Positions 33,877 to 47,474 of a DNA stretch of 64,000 nucleotides are shown here, piece by piece. A program made the translations under genes and the position numbers. The stretch comes from Bacteroidota bacterium. GTDB lineage: Bacteria > Bacteroidota > Bacteroidia > Bacteroidales > GCA-2711565. The stretch covers positions 62,001 to 126,000 of the forward strand of contig JAHIVC010000073.1 in the NCBI GenBank assembly GCA_018816945.1. The letters run 5' to 3'. The stretch's first letter is position 1. Each line of letters opens with the position of its first letter. Below the pieces are notes generated by a model. The model worked only from the letters and a program-made list of their open reading frames with translations. It searched no databases and was not told the DNA's origin.

Positions 33877-36228
33877 TTAGTTAATGATTATTTCATCTGC
33901 AAAAATCCAAGATTTGCTTCCCGCAGCCGGATGCCACTTTGGACAAATTCCAATATTCTTTGCAAAAACTTTTAAATACCTAACAGAATGATCTCCGCTG
34001 CTAACATAGATATAATCTTTCCGTTGGGCTTTTTCATCTTTCAACGAAATTTCCGTTGGGATATTTGCAAGCTTTTTAAATTCCTTGCCATCATCTGATA
34101 TATAAATATCAACGTATTCGGGAAAGAAAATCCAACTTGACTGTCGTTGAAAAAATCCGATTTCAATCTTATTGAAGCTTGTAGGTTTCCCAAAATCAAT
34201 TACAGCCTCCAAATTATCTCCTTGAAAACCTTGCCAGAAACCATTATTGTGCTTTTCACCCCCTTTAATTCCATCCAAAAGAGCATCCTCACGTCCACCC
34301 GTATAAAGGTTGCTAAATTGCTGCTTTAAAGTTATTTTCTTACCCAATGCCTTATGAACAAAAACCTCTTGCCTGCTTATTTTTTCTTTTAATATTCCGT
34401 CAACAAATATTCCTGCATTTATGCTGCACGATTTCTCAATTTCGAATGGATTCCTGTAAAAAATTGAGCTTGTATCAGGAGTACTTCCATCTATCGTATA
34501 ATAAATTTTTGCTTCCCAAATCTCAGATTCAAGTTTCACTTTTGTAGTCCCCAAAGTATCAGTTTCTGTAACAAAATCTACCTTATAAGAACCCTTGGAG
34601 TAATTAATATCTTTGTGATCCAAGATTTTAAAATGTTCCTGAAGTCGGCGATTAAAATGGTTGAAATCCCTTTTCTTTTTCATGGTCCATGCAACTTCAG
34701 CCAGAGCCAGCATTCTTGGGACTGCCATGTATTCAGCATGTTCGGGTGTAGCAATATATTCGGTCCAGATATTGGCCTGAGTTCCCAGCACGTGTTTTGC
34801 TTCTTCTTCCGATAATTCGGGAGTAACAGGTTCAAACGAATACACTTTCTTTAAAGTAGTGAATCCGCCAATGGCGACAGGTTCAAATTCGGGATCGGCC
34901 TGATAATAGTCAAAATAACAATGTGAAACCGGTGTCATGATCACGTCGTGCCCTTGTTTTGCAGCATCGATGCCACCCTGCATGCCACGCCACGACATGA
35001 CCGTTGCTTCGGGAGCAAGACCACCTTCTAAAATTTCATCCCACCCAATTATTTTCTTTCCTTTAGAAATAACATACGCCTCAATCCTCTTAATGAAATA
35101 ACTCTGCAGTTCAGCCTCATCTTTCAATCCTTCTTTTTTAATCCGGGCCTGACATAATTTACATTTTTTCCATTCGGTTTTATCAGCTTCATCCCCGCCA
35201 ATGTGAATATATTCTGACGGGAATAGCTCAATCACTTCATCCAAAACACCTTCCAGAAATTTAAAAGTTTCTTCTTTTCCGGCACAAAAAATATCTGCAT
35301 TTGGCCAATAAGATCCCGGGATAACCGTCAACTTTTTACCGGTACATGATAATTCGGGATAAGCCGCAAAAACTTCACGGGTATGACCCGGCATCTCTAT
35401 TTCAGGAATTATGGTAATGTAACGATCCTGCGCGTATTTGATGATTTCTTTAACTTCTTCCTGGGTATAAAAACCACCATAAGTTGCTTCTTCTCCTGGC
35501 TTTTGAAGTTCCCTTTCACGCCAAGGAAAGTTTTCCCTATCTACTCGCCATGCAGCCACCTCGGTTAAAAGCGGATATTTTTTAATTTCAATTCGCCACC
35601 CATTATCATCAGTTAAATGCCAGTGAAAAGTATTGAATTTATAGGTAGCCATGAGGTCGATGAATTTCAGGATAAATTCTTTCGGAAAGAAATGCCTTGA
35701 CACATCTAAATGCATTCCCCGGTAGGTAAATCTTGGGCTATCATTCAGATTGACGCCCGGAATTTCGAACCGCCCGTAATTTTCAGCAGTTATAACTTCA
35801 ATCGGGATCAATTGCAAAAAAGATTGAATTGCGTAAAACAAACCCTTTCCGGTTCTGGATTCCAAAATATAATTTGAATTCCTGTAAGCAATCTGATATG
35901 CTTCATCACTCTCATTATGCATACTTGTATGCAAGAGAACGATATCGCCATTTACTTCCCTTGCTTCATCATAAAGAATAACCGGAAGTTCCAGACCACT
36001 TATTTTACGAAGGGCCGAAGCGAGATATCCACCCAGCATCCTCATTTCATCATTATCAACCTGCAACACGATTTTAGTTTCGTCATTGACTTTAAAGTAG
36101 GAATTAGCCATAAACAAATTCGATGGCCTGGGAATAATATTGACCTCAGAACTGATTGGTTGTTGTTCGCAGGATGTGTAAAACAAAGCGAACAGCATGA
36201 TTACTGGAAAAATAAATAGCCTTTTCAT
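33877..36228 (-). CDS. GH20 beta-N-acetylhexosaminidase lipoprotein
   Basis: Start at 36228 (783 residues) gives a lipoprotein signal ending YTSC; the frame is open 20 codons further upstream without a signal-like sequence. Domains in order: GH20b N-terminal domain (EVNIIPRPSNLFMAN), GH20 barrel from FTYRGMHLDVSRHFF, with the catalytic pair Asp346-Glu347 in YIHIGGDEADKTEW, and MSWRGMQGGIDAAKQGH. Then a chitobiase-type module (IYYTIDGSTPDTSS) and a discoidin-like module (YTGGREDALLDGIKGGE). It removes terminal GlcNAc or GalNAc by substrate-assisted catalysis. The shared tail with GH92 suggests both are held on the same substrate or surface. Confidence 0.94.
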   Translation of the reverse strand: MKRLFIFPVIMLFALFYTSCEQQPISSEVNIIPRPSNLFMANSYFKVNDETKIVLQVDNDEMRMLGGYLASALRKISGLELPVILYDEAREVNGDIVLLHTSMHNESDEAYQIAYRNSNYILESRTGKGLFYAIQSFLQLIPIEVITAENYGRFEIPGVNLNDSPRFTYRGMHLDVSRHFFPKEFILKFIDLMATYKFNTFHWHLTDDNGWRIEIKKYPLLTEVAAWRVDRENFPWRERELQKPGEEATYGGFYTQEEVKEIIKYAQDRYITIIPEIEMPGHTREVFAAYPELSCTGKKLTVIPGSYWPNADIFCAGKEETFKFLEGVLDEVIELFPSEYIHIGGDEADKTEWKKCKLCQARIKKEGLKDEAELQSYFIKRIEAYVISKGKKIIGWDEILEGGLAPEATVMSWRGMQGGIDAAKQGHDVIMTPVSHCYFDYYQADPEFEPVAIGGFTTLKKVYSFEPVTPELSEEEAKHVLGTQANIWTEYIATPEHAEYMAVPRMLALAEVAWTMKKKRDFNHFNRRLQEHFKILDHKDINYSKGSYKVDFVTETDTLGTTKVKLESEIWEAKIYYTIDGSTPDTSSIFYRNPFEIEKSCSINAGIFVDGILKEKISRQEVFVHKALGKKITLKQQFSNLYTGGREDALLDGIKGGEKHNNGFWQGFQGDNLEAVIDFGKPTSFNKIEIGFFQRQSSWIFFPEYVDIYISDDGKEFKKLANIPTEISLKDEKAQRKDYIYVSSGDHSVRYLKVFAKNIGICPKWHPAAGSKSWIFADEIIIN

Positions 36229-36354
36229 CTGTTTATAATTTTTATTTTCATTTGTCAGATGGAACTCCCAAAAAGTTTGCCTACACACGAAATGATGTCA
36301 GATATTATCATCATTTTCGTGAATGCTAAACTTTCATTAAGGTCGTTTCATTTT

Positions 36355-37347
36355 TTATGATTTTAGATAACTATCCGAATCAATTAAAGTATTCTTATCA
36401 TTTTGATATAGCGCGTAATTAAATCCCGGGTGGATGCAATAAGATCCAACTTCTGCCGATTTATTGATTGCCAAATACCCTACTTGAAATTCCTTGTAAT
36501 TTTTCAATTTAGTCACAATTCTTTTTACCGCCTCCTCACAGGCTTCCTGTGGGTTCATTCCATTGCGCATCAACTCGACTACAAGAAAAGTACCCAACGT
36601 TTTCATCACCAACTCACCTTGTCCTGTAGCAACAGCACCTCCAACTTCATTATCGATATATAATCCGGCACCTATGATTGGAGAATCACCTACCCTTCCA
36701 TGATATTTAAAAGCCGCACCGCTGGTTGTGCAGGCTCCGGCTATATCGCATGCCTCATCAATAGCCAACATTCCGATCGTATCATGATTTTCTGCATTAA
36801 TTTTAGGAAGATATTTTGAGTTTACTTTCCATTCTTCCCATGCTTTTTTTGCCTGATCGGTCAATAAGTTTTCTTTCACAAAACCTTGATCAAGCGCAAA
36901 CTGCAATGCACCTTCACCTGAAAGCATTACATGCGGGGTTTCTTCCATCACTTTTCGGGCAACAGAAATCGGATGTTTGATGTGTTGAAGAAAGGAAACA
37001 GAGCCACAATCCCCATCTTTATTCATGATACATGCATCGAGGGTTACATGTCCATCACGATCGGGAAAGCCTCCATATCCAACCGACATTACGTTTGGAT
37101 CAGCTTCAGGTATTTGTACTCCTTGCTCTACTGCATCCAGCGAATTTCCTCCCGTTGCAAGCACTTTCCATGCAGCTTCATTGGCCGGGATCCCATGATT
37201 CCAGGTTGAAATTACCATGGGTATCATTCCCTTTTTTGCTTGTGAATCTTCTTTTGTCAAGCCTTTAACATTTGCAAATACCGGTTTCACCATAGCACCT
37301 AAAGCAACTGCGGATGATGCGGCAATAAATTTTCTTCTGCTTATCAT
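36355..37347 (-). CDS. Glycosylasparaginase (N4-(beta-N-acetylglucosaminyl)-L-asparaginase)
   Basis: A 330-residue Ntn-hydrolase. It cleaves the GlcNAc-Asn bond that joins an N-glycan stub to its amino acid. A Tat-type signal (ISRRKFIAASSAVALGAM) targets it to the periplasm. The autoprocessing site is ENHDTIGMLAID, where Thr190 becomes the N-terminal nucleophile of the beta chain, and GRVGDSPIIGAGLYID plus AVATGQGE complete the family signature. The N-terminal STWNHGIPANEAAW is also typical. It has 2 bp to the MFS transporter gene upstream. With GH2, GH20 and GH92 in the same operon it makes complete N-glycopeptide breakdown plausible. Confidence 0.94.
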   Translation of the reverse strand: MISRRKFIAASSAVALGAMVKPVFANVKGLTKEDSQAKKGMIPMVISTWNHGIPANEAAWKVLATGGNSLDAVEQGVQIPEADPNVMSVGYGGFPDRDGHVTLDACIMNKDGDCGSVSFLQHIKHPISVARKVMEETPHVMLSGEGALQFALDQGFVKENLLTDQAKKAWEEWKVNSKYLPKINAENHDTIGMLAIDEACDIAGACTTSGAAFKYHGRVGDSPIIGAGLYIDNEVGGAVATGQGELVMKTLGTFLVVELMRNGMNPQEACEEAVKRIVTKLKNYKEFQVGYLAINKSAEVGSYCIHPGFNYALYQNDKNTLIDSDSYLKS

Positions 37348-37349
37348 AA

Positions 37350-38720
37350 TTAAATTGATTTTTCAGATTTCAGAATATATCCTTTTAATCCATAAAAGGC
37401 AATATACAGATAACAAAATATTGGAACAATAAATGAAAGATGAACACCATAGGCATCTGCCATCATTCCTTGAAATACCGGGACCAAAGCACCGCCAAGA
37501 ATCGCCATAACGAGCAAGGATGAGCCCTGGCTTGTATATTTACCTATACCTGCTATTGCCAAAGTAAAAATATTCGACCACATAATTGAATTGAACAACC
37601 CTATCCCGATTACCGCCCACATGGCAACTACGCCGTTCGTTAGTAAAGCGGTTACCAATAATATTACCGAGATAAAGGCAAAGACAAAAAGGGTTCGGTT
37701 GGGCAATGATTTCCCAATTAAAAATCCGATAAAATTGATCATAAGAAAGATTGAATAGATAGCGGCTGTTCGAAGATCATTAAAATAAAGAATGACCAAA
37801 AACGCAATGACCGGAATTCCTATCATGCTTAGGTATTTTAGGGCTATATTTTTCATTTTACTCAATGAGATTGCTCCCATAAATCGCCCAATCATCAATC
37901 CACCCCAATAAAAAGCCACAAACTTACTTGCCTCCGACGAATCTAAACCTGCAATATTTTCCAATCCTAAATAACTGATTAAAATACTGCCAATACTCAC
38001 CTCTCCTCCAACATACATGAATATGGCAATAATTCCAAATATCAAGTGTTTGTGCTTTAAAACACTGAGCCCTTTTTCAAGCGTTTCATCTTTAGTGAGC
38101 CGAGGTAAATCAGACAGTTTTATTAAAACTGCCAATAAAATAAATATTCCTGTAAAGAATAAGTAAGGAACCTGAACTGCATCTGCTCCATTAATATCAC
38201 CTCCGACAAAATACTTAAAAATTAAGTATCCACCAATGAGTGGCCCGATGGTTGTTCCAAGAGAATTAAATCCCTGTGAAAGGTTCAACCGGCTTGAAGC
38301 CGTTTTTTCTGATCCCAAAATAGCCACATAGGGATTAGCAGCAATCTGCAAAATTGTAAATCCTAAGCCCATCACAAACAATGCTGACAGAAAAAATCCA
38401 TATATCAAAAAATGAGCTGCTGGATAAAATAGCGCACTACCTGTTGCTGAAATCAGCAATCCAATTATAATCCCGTTTTTATAGCCAATCTTGCTAATCG
38501 GATCGCCATAATTCACCGAAATGATAAAATAAATAAGCGAGCCAATAAAATAGGCACCAAAAAAAGCAAACTGGATAAACATGGCCTGCGTGTGATTTAA
38601 ATCAAAAACTCCTTTCAAATATGGAATGAGAATATCATTTAAAACTGTCATGAAACCCCACATGAAAAAGAGTCCGGTAACAATAATAAAGGCTGCTGTA
38701 TGATTCTTATTTTCGTGCAT
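37350..38720 (-). CDS. MFS sugar transporter, FucP-like (first of two)
   Basis: A 456-residue membrane protein with twelve predicted helices. Features of the FucP / glucose-galactose / NagP subfamily: FFMWGFMTVLNDILIPYLK in helix 1, FFGAYFIGSLIYF in helix 2, LGFTILQIAANPYVAILG in the middle, and GALVPVFQGMMADAYG near the C-terminus. Members import fucose, hexoses or GlcNAc with protons across the inner membrane. It is placed between glycosylasparaginase and GH2 beta-galactosidase, so its likely cargo is galactose or GlcNAc released by those enzymes (inference). Compared with the second copy at 44230 it is longer and clearly diverged. Confidence 0.9.
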   Translation of the reverse strand: MHENKNHTAAFIIVTGLFFMWGFMTVLNDILIPYLKGVFDLNHTQAMFIQFAFFGAYFIGSLIYFIISVNYGDPISKIGYKNGIIIGLLISATGSALFYPAAHFLIYGFFLSALFVMGLGFTILQIAANPYVAILGSEKTASSRLNLSQGFNSLGTTIGPLIGGYLIFKYFVGGDINGADAVQVPYLFFTGIFILLAVLIKLSDLPRLTKDETLEKGLSVLKHKHLIFGIIAIFMYVGGEVSIGSILISYLGLENIAGLDSSEASKFVAFYWGGLMIGRFMGAISLSKMKNIALKYLSMIGIPVIAFLVILYFNDLRTAAIYSIFLMINFIGFLIGKSLPNRTLFVFAFISVILLVTALLTNGVVAMWAVIGIGLFNSIMWSNIFTLAIAGIGKYTSQGSSLLVMAILGGALVPVFQGMMADAYGVHLSFIVPIFCYLYIAFYGLKGYILKSEKSI

Positions 38721-38747
38721 AGTTAGTAGTTGTTATACTTTATGATA

Positions 38748-42976
<4,229 letters not shown>

Positions 42977-42980
42977 CCTC

Positions 42981-43886
42981 TTATCTCCACAAATTATCCG
43001 GATAAATATTTTGATTTACCAATTCGTTAATGCTTTCGATCACAAAAGCTTTATCTTCCTGATAAGTTACACCAAACCACTTTGCATCGCTCTCCAAAAC
43101 TTTCACTCGTGCTTGATTGGTTTTTATTAAATGGGTAACCTCTGTTGGGATAAAGTATTCAGATTTAGGAACATTAATCTGTTCACTTAAAAACTTTACG
43201 AATCCTTTTTCAAGAAAAGAGAAAAACCCGGGTGTGAATCCCCAGATATTCATTGAAACTGTTGTATTTGCATGAAGCTTTACCCAATCTGTTTCATCTT
43301 CATAATATCCGATTGCATCATGGGTTTTTTGAATTTTTGTTTGCTCATCAACCCTCAACAAAAAATTATCCTTATCAACAATACATACGCCTCTCGAAAC
43401 GGAACCATGCTCGGTGATGGTATTTCCCAATTGATATCCAACCATGCAATATTCATTACTTTCAGGACTGATTTTCTTGAAATAATCAATTACGGTTTTA
43501 TATGCATTTGCTCCATAAAAATCATCGGCATTGATCACGGTAAAAGGTTCATTGATCTTATCTTTTGCAGCTAATATCGCGTGAGCCGTACCCCAAGGTT
43601 TTTCTCTATCAGCCGGACAAATAAATCCATTGGGCAATTTTTCAATCTCCTGAAGAACATACTCAGTTAGTATCTTTCCTTTCAGTTTTGGTTCAAAAAT
43701 CTCGATAAAATCTCTTTCAATTTTTTTATTGATCACAAAAACCACCTTTCCAAAACCGGCTCTGATCGCATCAAAAATTGAGTAATCAATAATGCTTTCA
43801 CCTGAAGGACCAATTTTATCCATCTGTTTTATGCCACCGTAACGACTTCCCAATCCGGCAGCAAGTATTAATAGTGTTGGTTTCAT
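42981..43886 (-). CDS. Sugar-1-phosphate nucleotidyltransferase
   Basis: A 301-residue nucleotidyltransferase with the N-terminal signature LLILAAGLGSRYGGIKQMD, where the Gly-rich loop holds the NTP. The second half has VINADDFYGANAYK with the metal-binding Asp, FICPADREKPWGTAHAI and the late VTYQEDKAFVIESIN. It resembles the uridylyltransferases encoded next to nahK in Bifidobacterium and Bacteroidota, so it probably charges hexosamine-1-phosphate with UTP. It is the first gene after the tandem-repeat tract at 43921, which separates it from the second MFS gene. Confidence 0.85.
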   Translation of the reverse strand: MKPTLLILAAGLGSRYGGIKQMDKIGPSGESIIDYSIFDAIRAGFGKVVFVINKKIERDFIEIFEPKLKGKILTEYVLQEIEKLPNGFICPADREKPWGTAHAILAAKDKINEPFTVINADDFYGANAYKTVIDYFKKISPESNEYCMVGYQLGNTITEHGSVSRGVCIVDKDNFLLRVDEQTKIQKTHDAIGYYEDETDWVKLHANTTVSMNIWGFTPGFFSFLEKGFVKFLSEQINVPKSEYFIPTEVTHLIKTNQARVKVLESDAKWFGVTYQEDKAFVIESINELVNQNIYPDNLWR

Positions 43887-43920
43887 TTTTATATTGATTA
43901 ATTATTTTTAAAAGAGAATT

Positions 43921-44240
43921 AAGTGACTAAAGTACTTAAAGTGCCTAGAGTACTTGGAGTTTGTTCTTTTTGATTCATCTCATAATTCCTTTTTTTATTT
44001 TAGGCACTTTAAACTTTAGTTCTCTTTAAGTACTTCTACTTTTTACTTTAGGCACTCCAAACTTTAGTTCTCTTTAAGTACTTCTACTTTTTACTCTAGG
44101 CACTCCAAACTTTAGTTCACTTTAAGTACTTCTACTTTTTTACTTTAGGCACTCCAAACTTTAGTTCACTTTAATTACTTCTACTTTTTTACTTTAGGCA
44201 CTTCAAACTTTAGTTCACTTTAAGTACTTCTACTTCTTAC
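43921..44240. repeat. 48-49 bp tandem repeat (five units) plus inverted partial copy, inside the operon
   Basis: Units begin with taggcact at 44001, 44049, 44097, 44146 and 44195, so the spacing is 48, 48, 49 and 49 bp. A unit reads taggcactccaaacttt then agttcactttaagtacttc and a T-rich end. Each holds the palindrome AAGTACTT (ATTACTT in one). At 43921-43962 a partial copy lies in the opposite orientation. The last unit overlaps the final codons of the MFS gene ending at 44230. There are no unique spacers, so this is not CRISPR. Together with flanking bases this fills the 343-bp gap 43887-44229. Confidence 0.92.
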
Positions 44241-45501
44241 TTTTCCCAATCAAATGACCTTTTGTTGCAAAATATAAAATGAATAAATAACATGGAATCA
44301 ATAATAAATAAGCTTTTTGTGCTCCAATCGCAGGCATATCTGATAATGTTCCATAAAGCAGAGTCAAAATCGCTCCTCCAGCTATTGCCATGATCAAAAA
44401 TGCAGAACCAATTTTTGTGTATTTCCCAAGTCCGGCAATAGCCAAGGGCCAAATTGCGGGCCACATGATGGCATTTGCAAATCCGAGCAATGCAATTGCT
44501 GTAACAGAAATATACCCGGAAGATAGTATGGCTGCAATCGAAAATAAAACACCCAGTATGGCAGAATATTTCAAAGCTTTTTCCTGCTTCAAATATTTAG
44601 GTATTAATAATATTCCTAAAATATATCCAAACACCATTCCTCCCAAAGTAAATGAGGCAAAGAATTTTGCTGTGGAAAAATCAAATCCTAGAAATTTACC
44701 ATACCCAATTAGGGTATCAACAGCTATTACTTCTGCACCAACATATAAAAATAAGGCCAATACACCAAGCCATAAATAGGTGTGTTGAAATATGCTTTCT
44801 TTTTTCCTGGTTATATCTTTAACTTCTTCCTCTTCATTAATATCAGGCAGAGCGATAAATTTTAGAAGGATTGAAAGCACTACCAATACAATTGCCATTA
44901 TTATATAAGGAAGAATCACCCTTTCGGCAAGTTGATCCAGTTCAATTGCTTTTTCGGAAAGAGTCATTACCTTAAGGTTTTCAACCAGATTATCTATCCC
45001 GTCTAAAACAATTACCCCCAAAATGAGTGGACTTATAATGCCTGCAACTTTATTGGCAATACCCATAATGCTGATTCGTTTAGCGGCACTTTCAATAGGC
45101 CCTAAGATGGTAACGTATGGATTTGCTGCTGTTTGAAGTATTGACAGTCCGGTACCTTGAATAAAAAGACCCGTTAAAAACAAACCATAGGTTCGCGACA
45201 GTGCAGCAGGAATAAATACCAATGATCCAATGGCCATTACAAACAATCCAAGCGACATCCCATTTTTAAAACCAATCTTTTTTAAAACCCATGAAGATGG
45301 CAATGCCATCACAAAGTATGAAATATAAAAAGCAGAGGTAACCAAATAGGCTTCTGCATCTGTACTTAATTCGCAGGCAATTTTCAAATAGGGAATCAAG
45401 GTTGCGTTCAACCAGGTTACAAATCCAAAAATAAAGAACAATGCCCCTATAATTGAAATTGATAAAACATATGAATTCTTGTTTTGTTTGATGTTGCTCA
45501 T
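44230..45501 (-). CDS. MFS sugar transporter, FucP-like (second of two)
   Basis: A 423-residue membrane protein with about twelve helices. Subfamily marks: FFIFGFVTWLNATLIPYLK, SAFYISYFVMALPSSWVL, TGLSILQTAANPYVTILG, and GLGKYTKIGSAFLIMAIAGG. It belongs to the same FucP-like family as the protein at 37350 but differs widely, so it may carry another sugar. It starts 23 bp from the stop of the NagB-deacetylase gene, which favours GlcNAc or glucosamine as cargo (inference). Its last codons lie within the 48-bp tandem repeat. Confidence 0.9.
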   Translation of the reverse strand: MSNIKQNKNSYVLSISIIGALFFIFGFVTWLNATLIPYLKIACELSTDAEAYLVTSAFYISYFVMALPSSWVLKKIGFKNGMSLGLFVMAIGSLVFIPAALSRTYGLFLTGLFIQGTGLSILQTAANPYVTILGPIESAAKRISIMGIANKVAGIISPLILGVIVLDGIDNLVENLKVMTLSEKAIELDQLAERVILPYIIMAIVLVVLSILLKFIALPDINEEEEVKDITRKKESIFQHTYLWLGVLALFLYVGAEVIAVDTLIGYGKFLGFDFSTAKFFASFTLGGMVFGYILGILLIPKYLKQEKALKYSAILGVLFSIAAILSSGYISVTAIALLGFANAIMWPAIWPLAIAGLGKYTKIGSAFLIMAIAGGAILTLLYGTLSDMPAIGAQKAYLLLIPCYLFILYFATKGHLIGKSKK

Positions 45502-45524
45502 TTCTTACGGGTTAGGTTAATGAT

Positions 45525-47441
45525 TTATTTGAGTTTATATTTTGCAAAAACTTCAATGGCCTGATACTCTGCCATACCCAGTTTATCATACATTTCAGCG
45601 GTTGCGTGATTTCTGTCTTCAGCTCTTTTCCAAAATTCACGGGCATCGTGACCCGGGTATAGAGGGCGATCTTTTTGCGATTGATGCTTGAAAATAGCCC
45701 TTCTTTTGATTACTACTTCATCGGGGCTCAGAGGCACGGCCATATCAACCTGATCAATATCCCATTCCTGCCAAGCACCACGATATAACCAGACATAGCA
45801 TTCTTTCATCCACTTTTCATTTTTGAGTCGATCGATGGCTTCCATAATGGCGTTCATACATACCCTGTGCGTTCCATGTGGATCGGATAAATCACCGGCC
45901 GCGTATATCTGATCGGGTTTAATTTTTCTGATGATATCCATAGTTAATCTGACATCTTCCTCACCAAGTGGTTTTTTCTTCACCTTTCCGGTTTCATAAA
46001 ATGGCATATCCAGAAAATGAATATTTTCATCTAAAATTTTTGTAAAACGACAAGCAGAGCGTGCTTCACCTCTCCGGACTGAAGCTTTGACATCCTGAAT
46101 TTCTTTAGAGTCAACTTGTCCGGGGGCCTTATTTAAAATAAAATTTAGGGTCTTATTATAAACATCATCTGATTTACTACAACCTACTTCAAAAATTTTG
46201 TCATAATCGCGAACAAAATCGAGATAGCGAATGGCATCATCATCAAAAACAGCAATGGATCCGGAAGTTTGGTAAACAACATGAACCTCATTCCCTTGTT
46301 CAACAAGGCGGGATAAGGTTCCTCCCATCGAAATCACGTCATCATCAGGATGCGGACTAAAAACCAAGACCTTTTTTGGAAACGGCTTGGCTCGTTCAGG
46401 ACGATTTGAATCATCAGCGTTTGGCTTGCCACCCGGCCAACCGGTAATGGTATGCTGTAAATCATTAAATACTTTGATGTTGATATTATACGCAGGTCCA
46501 TGCTTGGTTACCAATGCCCCCATTCCATTATCATTATAATCCCTGTCGGTGAGCTTCAGAATCGGTTTCTCTAATATTTGACAAAGCCAAACAACAGCCT
46601 TACGGATCAATTTATTGTTCCAATCGCAATCCTCAACCAACCAAGGGGTTTTTATGCGTGTTAACTCAGCTGCTGCTGCTTTATCAAGAATAATTTGAGC
46701 ATTGGGATGTTCCTGTAAGAAAGTTGCAGGGATGAGTTTTGTTATTTCTCCCTCAACCGCCTTTTGAATGATGTACGACTTGGCTTCTCCCCAGGCAAGT
46801 AAAATGATTTTTTTAGCTTTCATGATACTTCCAACACCCATGGTAATAGCTGTTTTTGGAACATATTGTTCGCCATAGAAGTCGGAAGCCGCATCGGTGA
46901 TGGTCAGATGATCGAGCGTAATCCGGCGAGTCATTGAATTGATCGGGGATCCTGGTTCGTTAAACCCAATATGTCCGGTTCGTCCAATTCCAAGTAATTG
47001 AATATCTATTCCGCCATAAGCATCAATTTTTGCCTCATAATTTTTACAATATTCATAAACATCATCCTCTTTTATTGTTCCATCAGGAATATTAATATTT
47101 TTTGGGTCGATATCGATATGGTCAAAAAGATATTCGTGCATAAAGCGCACATAACTTTGCAATGCTTTCGGGTCCATTGGATAATATTCATCCAAATTAA
47201 AAGTGATTACATTTTTGAAGCTTAATCCTTCTATTTTATGTAATCTCACCAATTCGGCATATATTCCTACAGGAGTTGATCCGGTGGCCAAACCCAGAAC
47301 AATTGTCCTGCCCTCTTTTTGCTTTTCAATAATTGAATCACCGATTTTTTTTGCAATTCTAACCGAAGCCTGATAGGCATCTTCAAATATTTCGGTTGGA
47401 ATTTTTTCAAATCTGCAAATTAATTCATCATCTTTCGTCAT
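45525..47441 (-). CDS. nagB: Glucosamine-6-phosphate deaminase fused to a PIG-L-type deacetylase
   Basis: A 638-residue fusion. Residues 1-300 are NagB: VLGLATGSTPVGIYAEL, the catalytic NLDEYYPMDP, LGIGRTGHIGFNEPGSP with the active His, and LAWGEAKS. It turns glucosamine-6-phosphate into fructose-6-phosphate and ammonia. Residues about 355-638 are a PIG-L/LmbE zinc deacetylase domain: VLVFSPHPDDDVISMGGTL holds the metal-binding His-Pro-Asp-Asp, and SDPHGTHRVC gives the third ligand. The fusion is known in Bacteroidota. No nagA lies in the window, so the second domain may deacetylate the GlcNAc derivative and pass it to NagB (inference). Cytoplasmic; no signal peptide. Confidence 0.93.
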   Translation of the reverse strand: MTKDDELICRFEKIPTEIFEDAYQASVRIAKKIGDSIIEKQKEGRTIVLGLATGSTPVGIYAELVRLHKIEGLSFKNVITFNLDEYYPMDPKALQSYVRFMHEYLFDHIDIDPKNINIPDGTIKEDDVYEYCKNYEAKIDAYGGIDIQLLGIGRTGHIGFNEPGSPINSMTRRITLDHLTITDAASDFYGEQYVPKTAITMGVGSIMKAKKIILLAWGEAKSYIIQKAVEGEITKLIPATFLQEHPNAQIILDKAAAAELTRIKTPWLVEDCDWNNKLIRKAVVWLCQILEKPILKLTDRDYNDNGMGALVTKHGPAYNINIKVFNDLQHTITGWPGGKPNADDSNRPERAKPFPKKVLVFSPHPDDDVISMGGTLSRLVEQGNEVHVVYQTSGSIAVFDDDAIRYLDFVRDYDKIFEVGCSKSDDVYNKTLNFILNKAPGQVDSKEIQDVKASVRRGEARSACRFTKILDENIHFLDMPFYETGKVKKKPLGEEDVRLTMDIIRKIKPDQIYAAGDLSDPHGTHRVCMNAIMEAIDRLKNEKWMKECYVWLYRGAWQEWDIDQVDMAVPLSPDEVVIKRRAIFKHQSQKDRPLYPGHDAREFWKRAEDRNHATAEMYDKLGMAEYQAIEVFAKYKLK

Positions 47442-47474
47442 GATATCTTCATTGATTTTTTGTGCAAATTTTAT

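Noticed and set aside
43921-44240. Possible CRISPR array
   Set aside because: Units repeat along their whole 48-49 bp with no unique spacers, and no cas gene is near.
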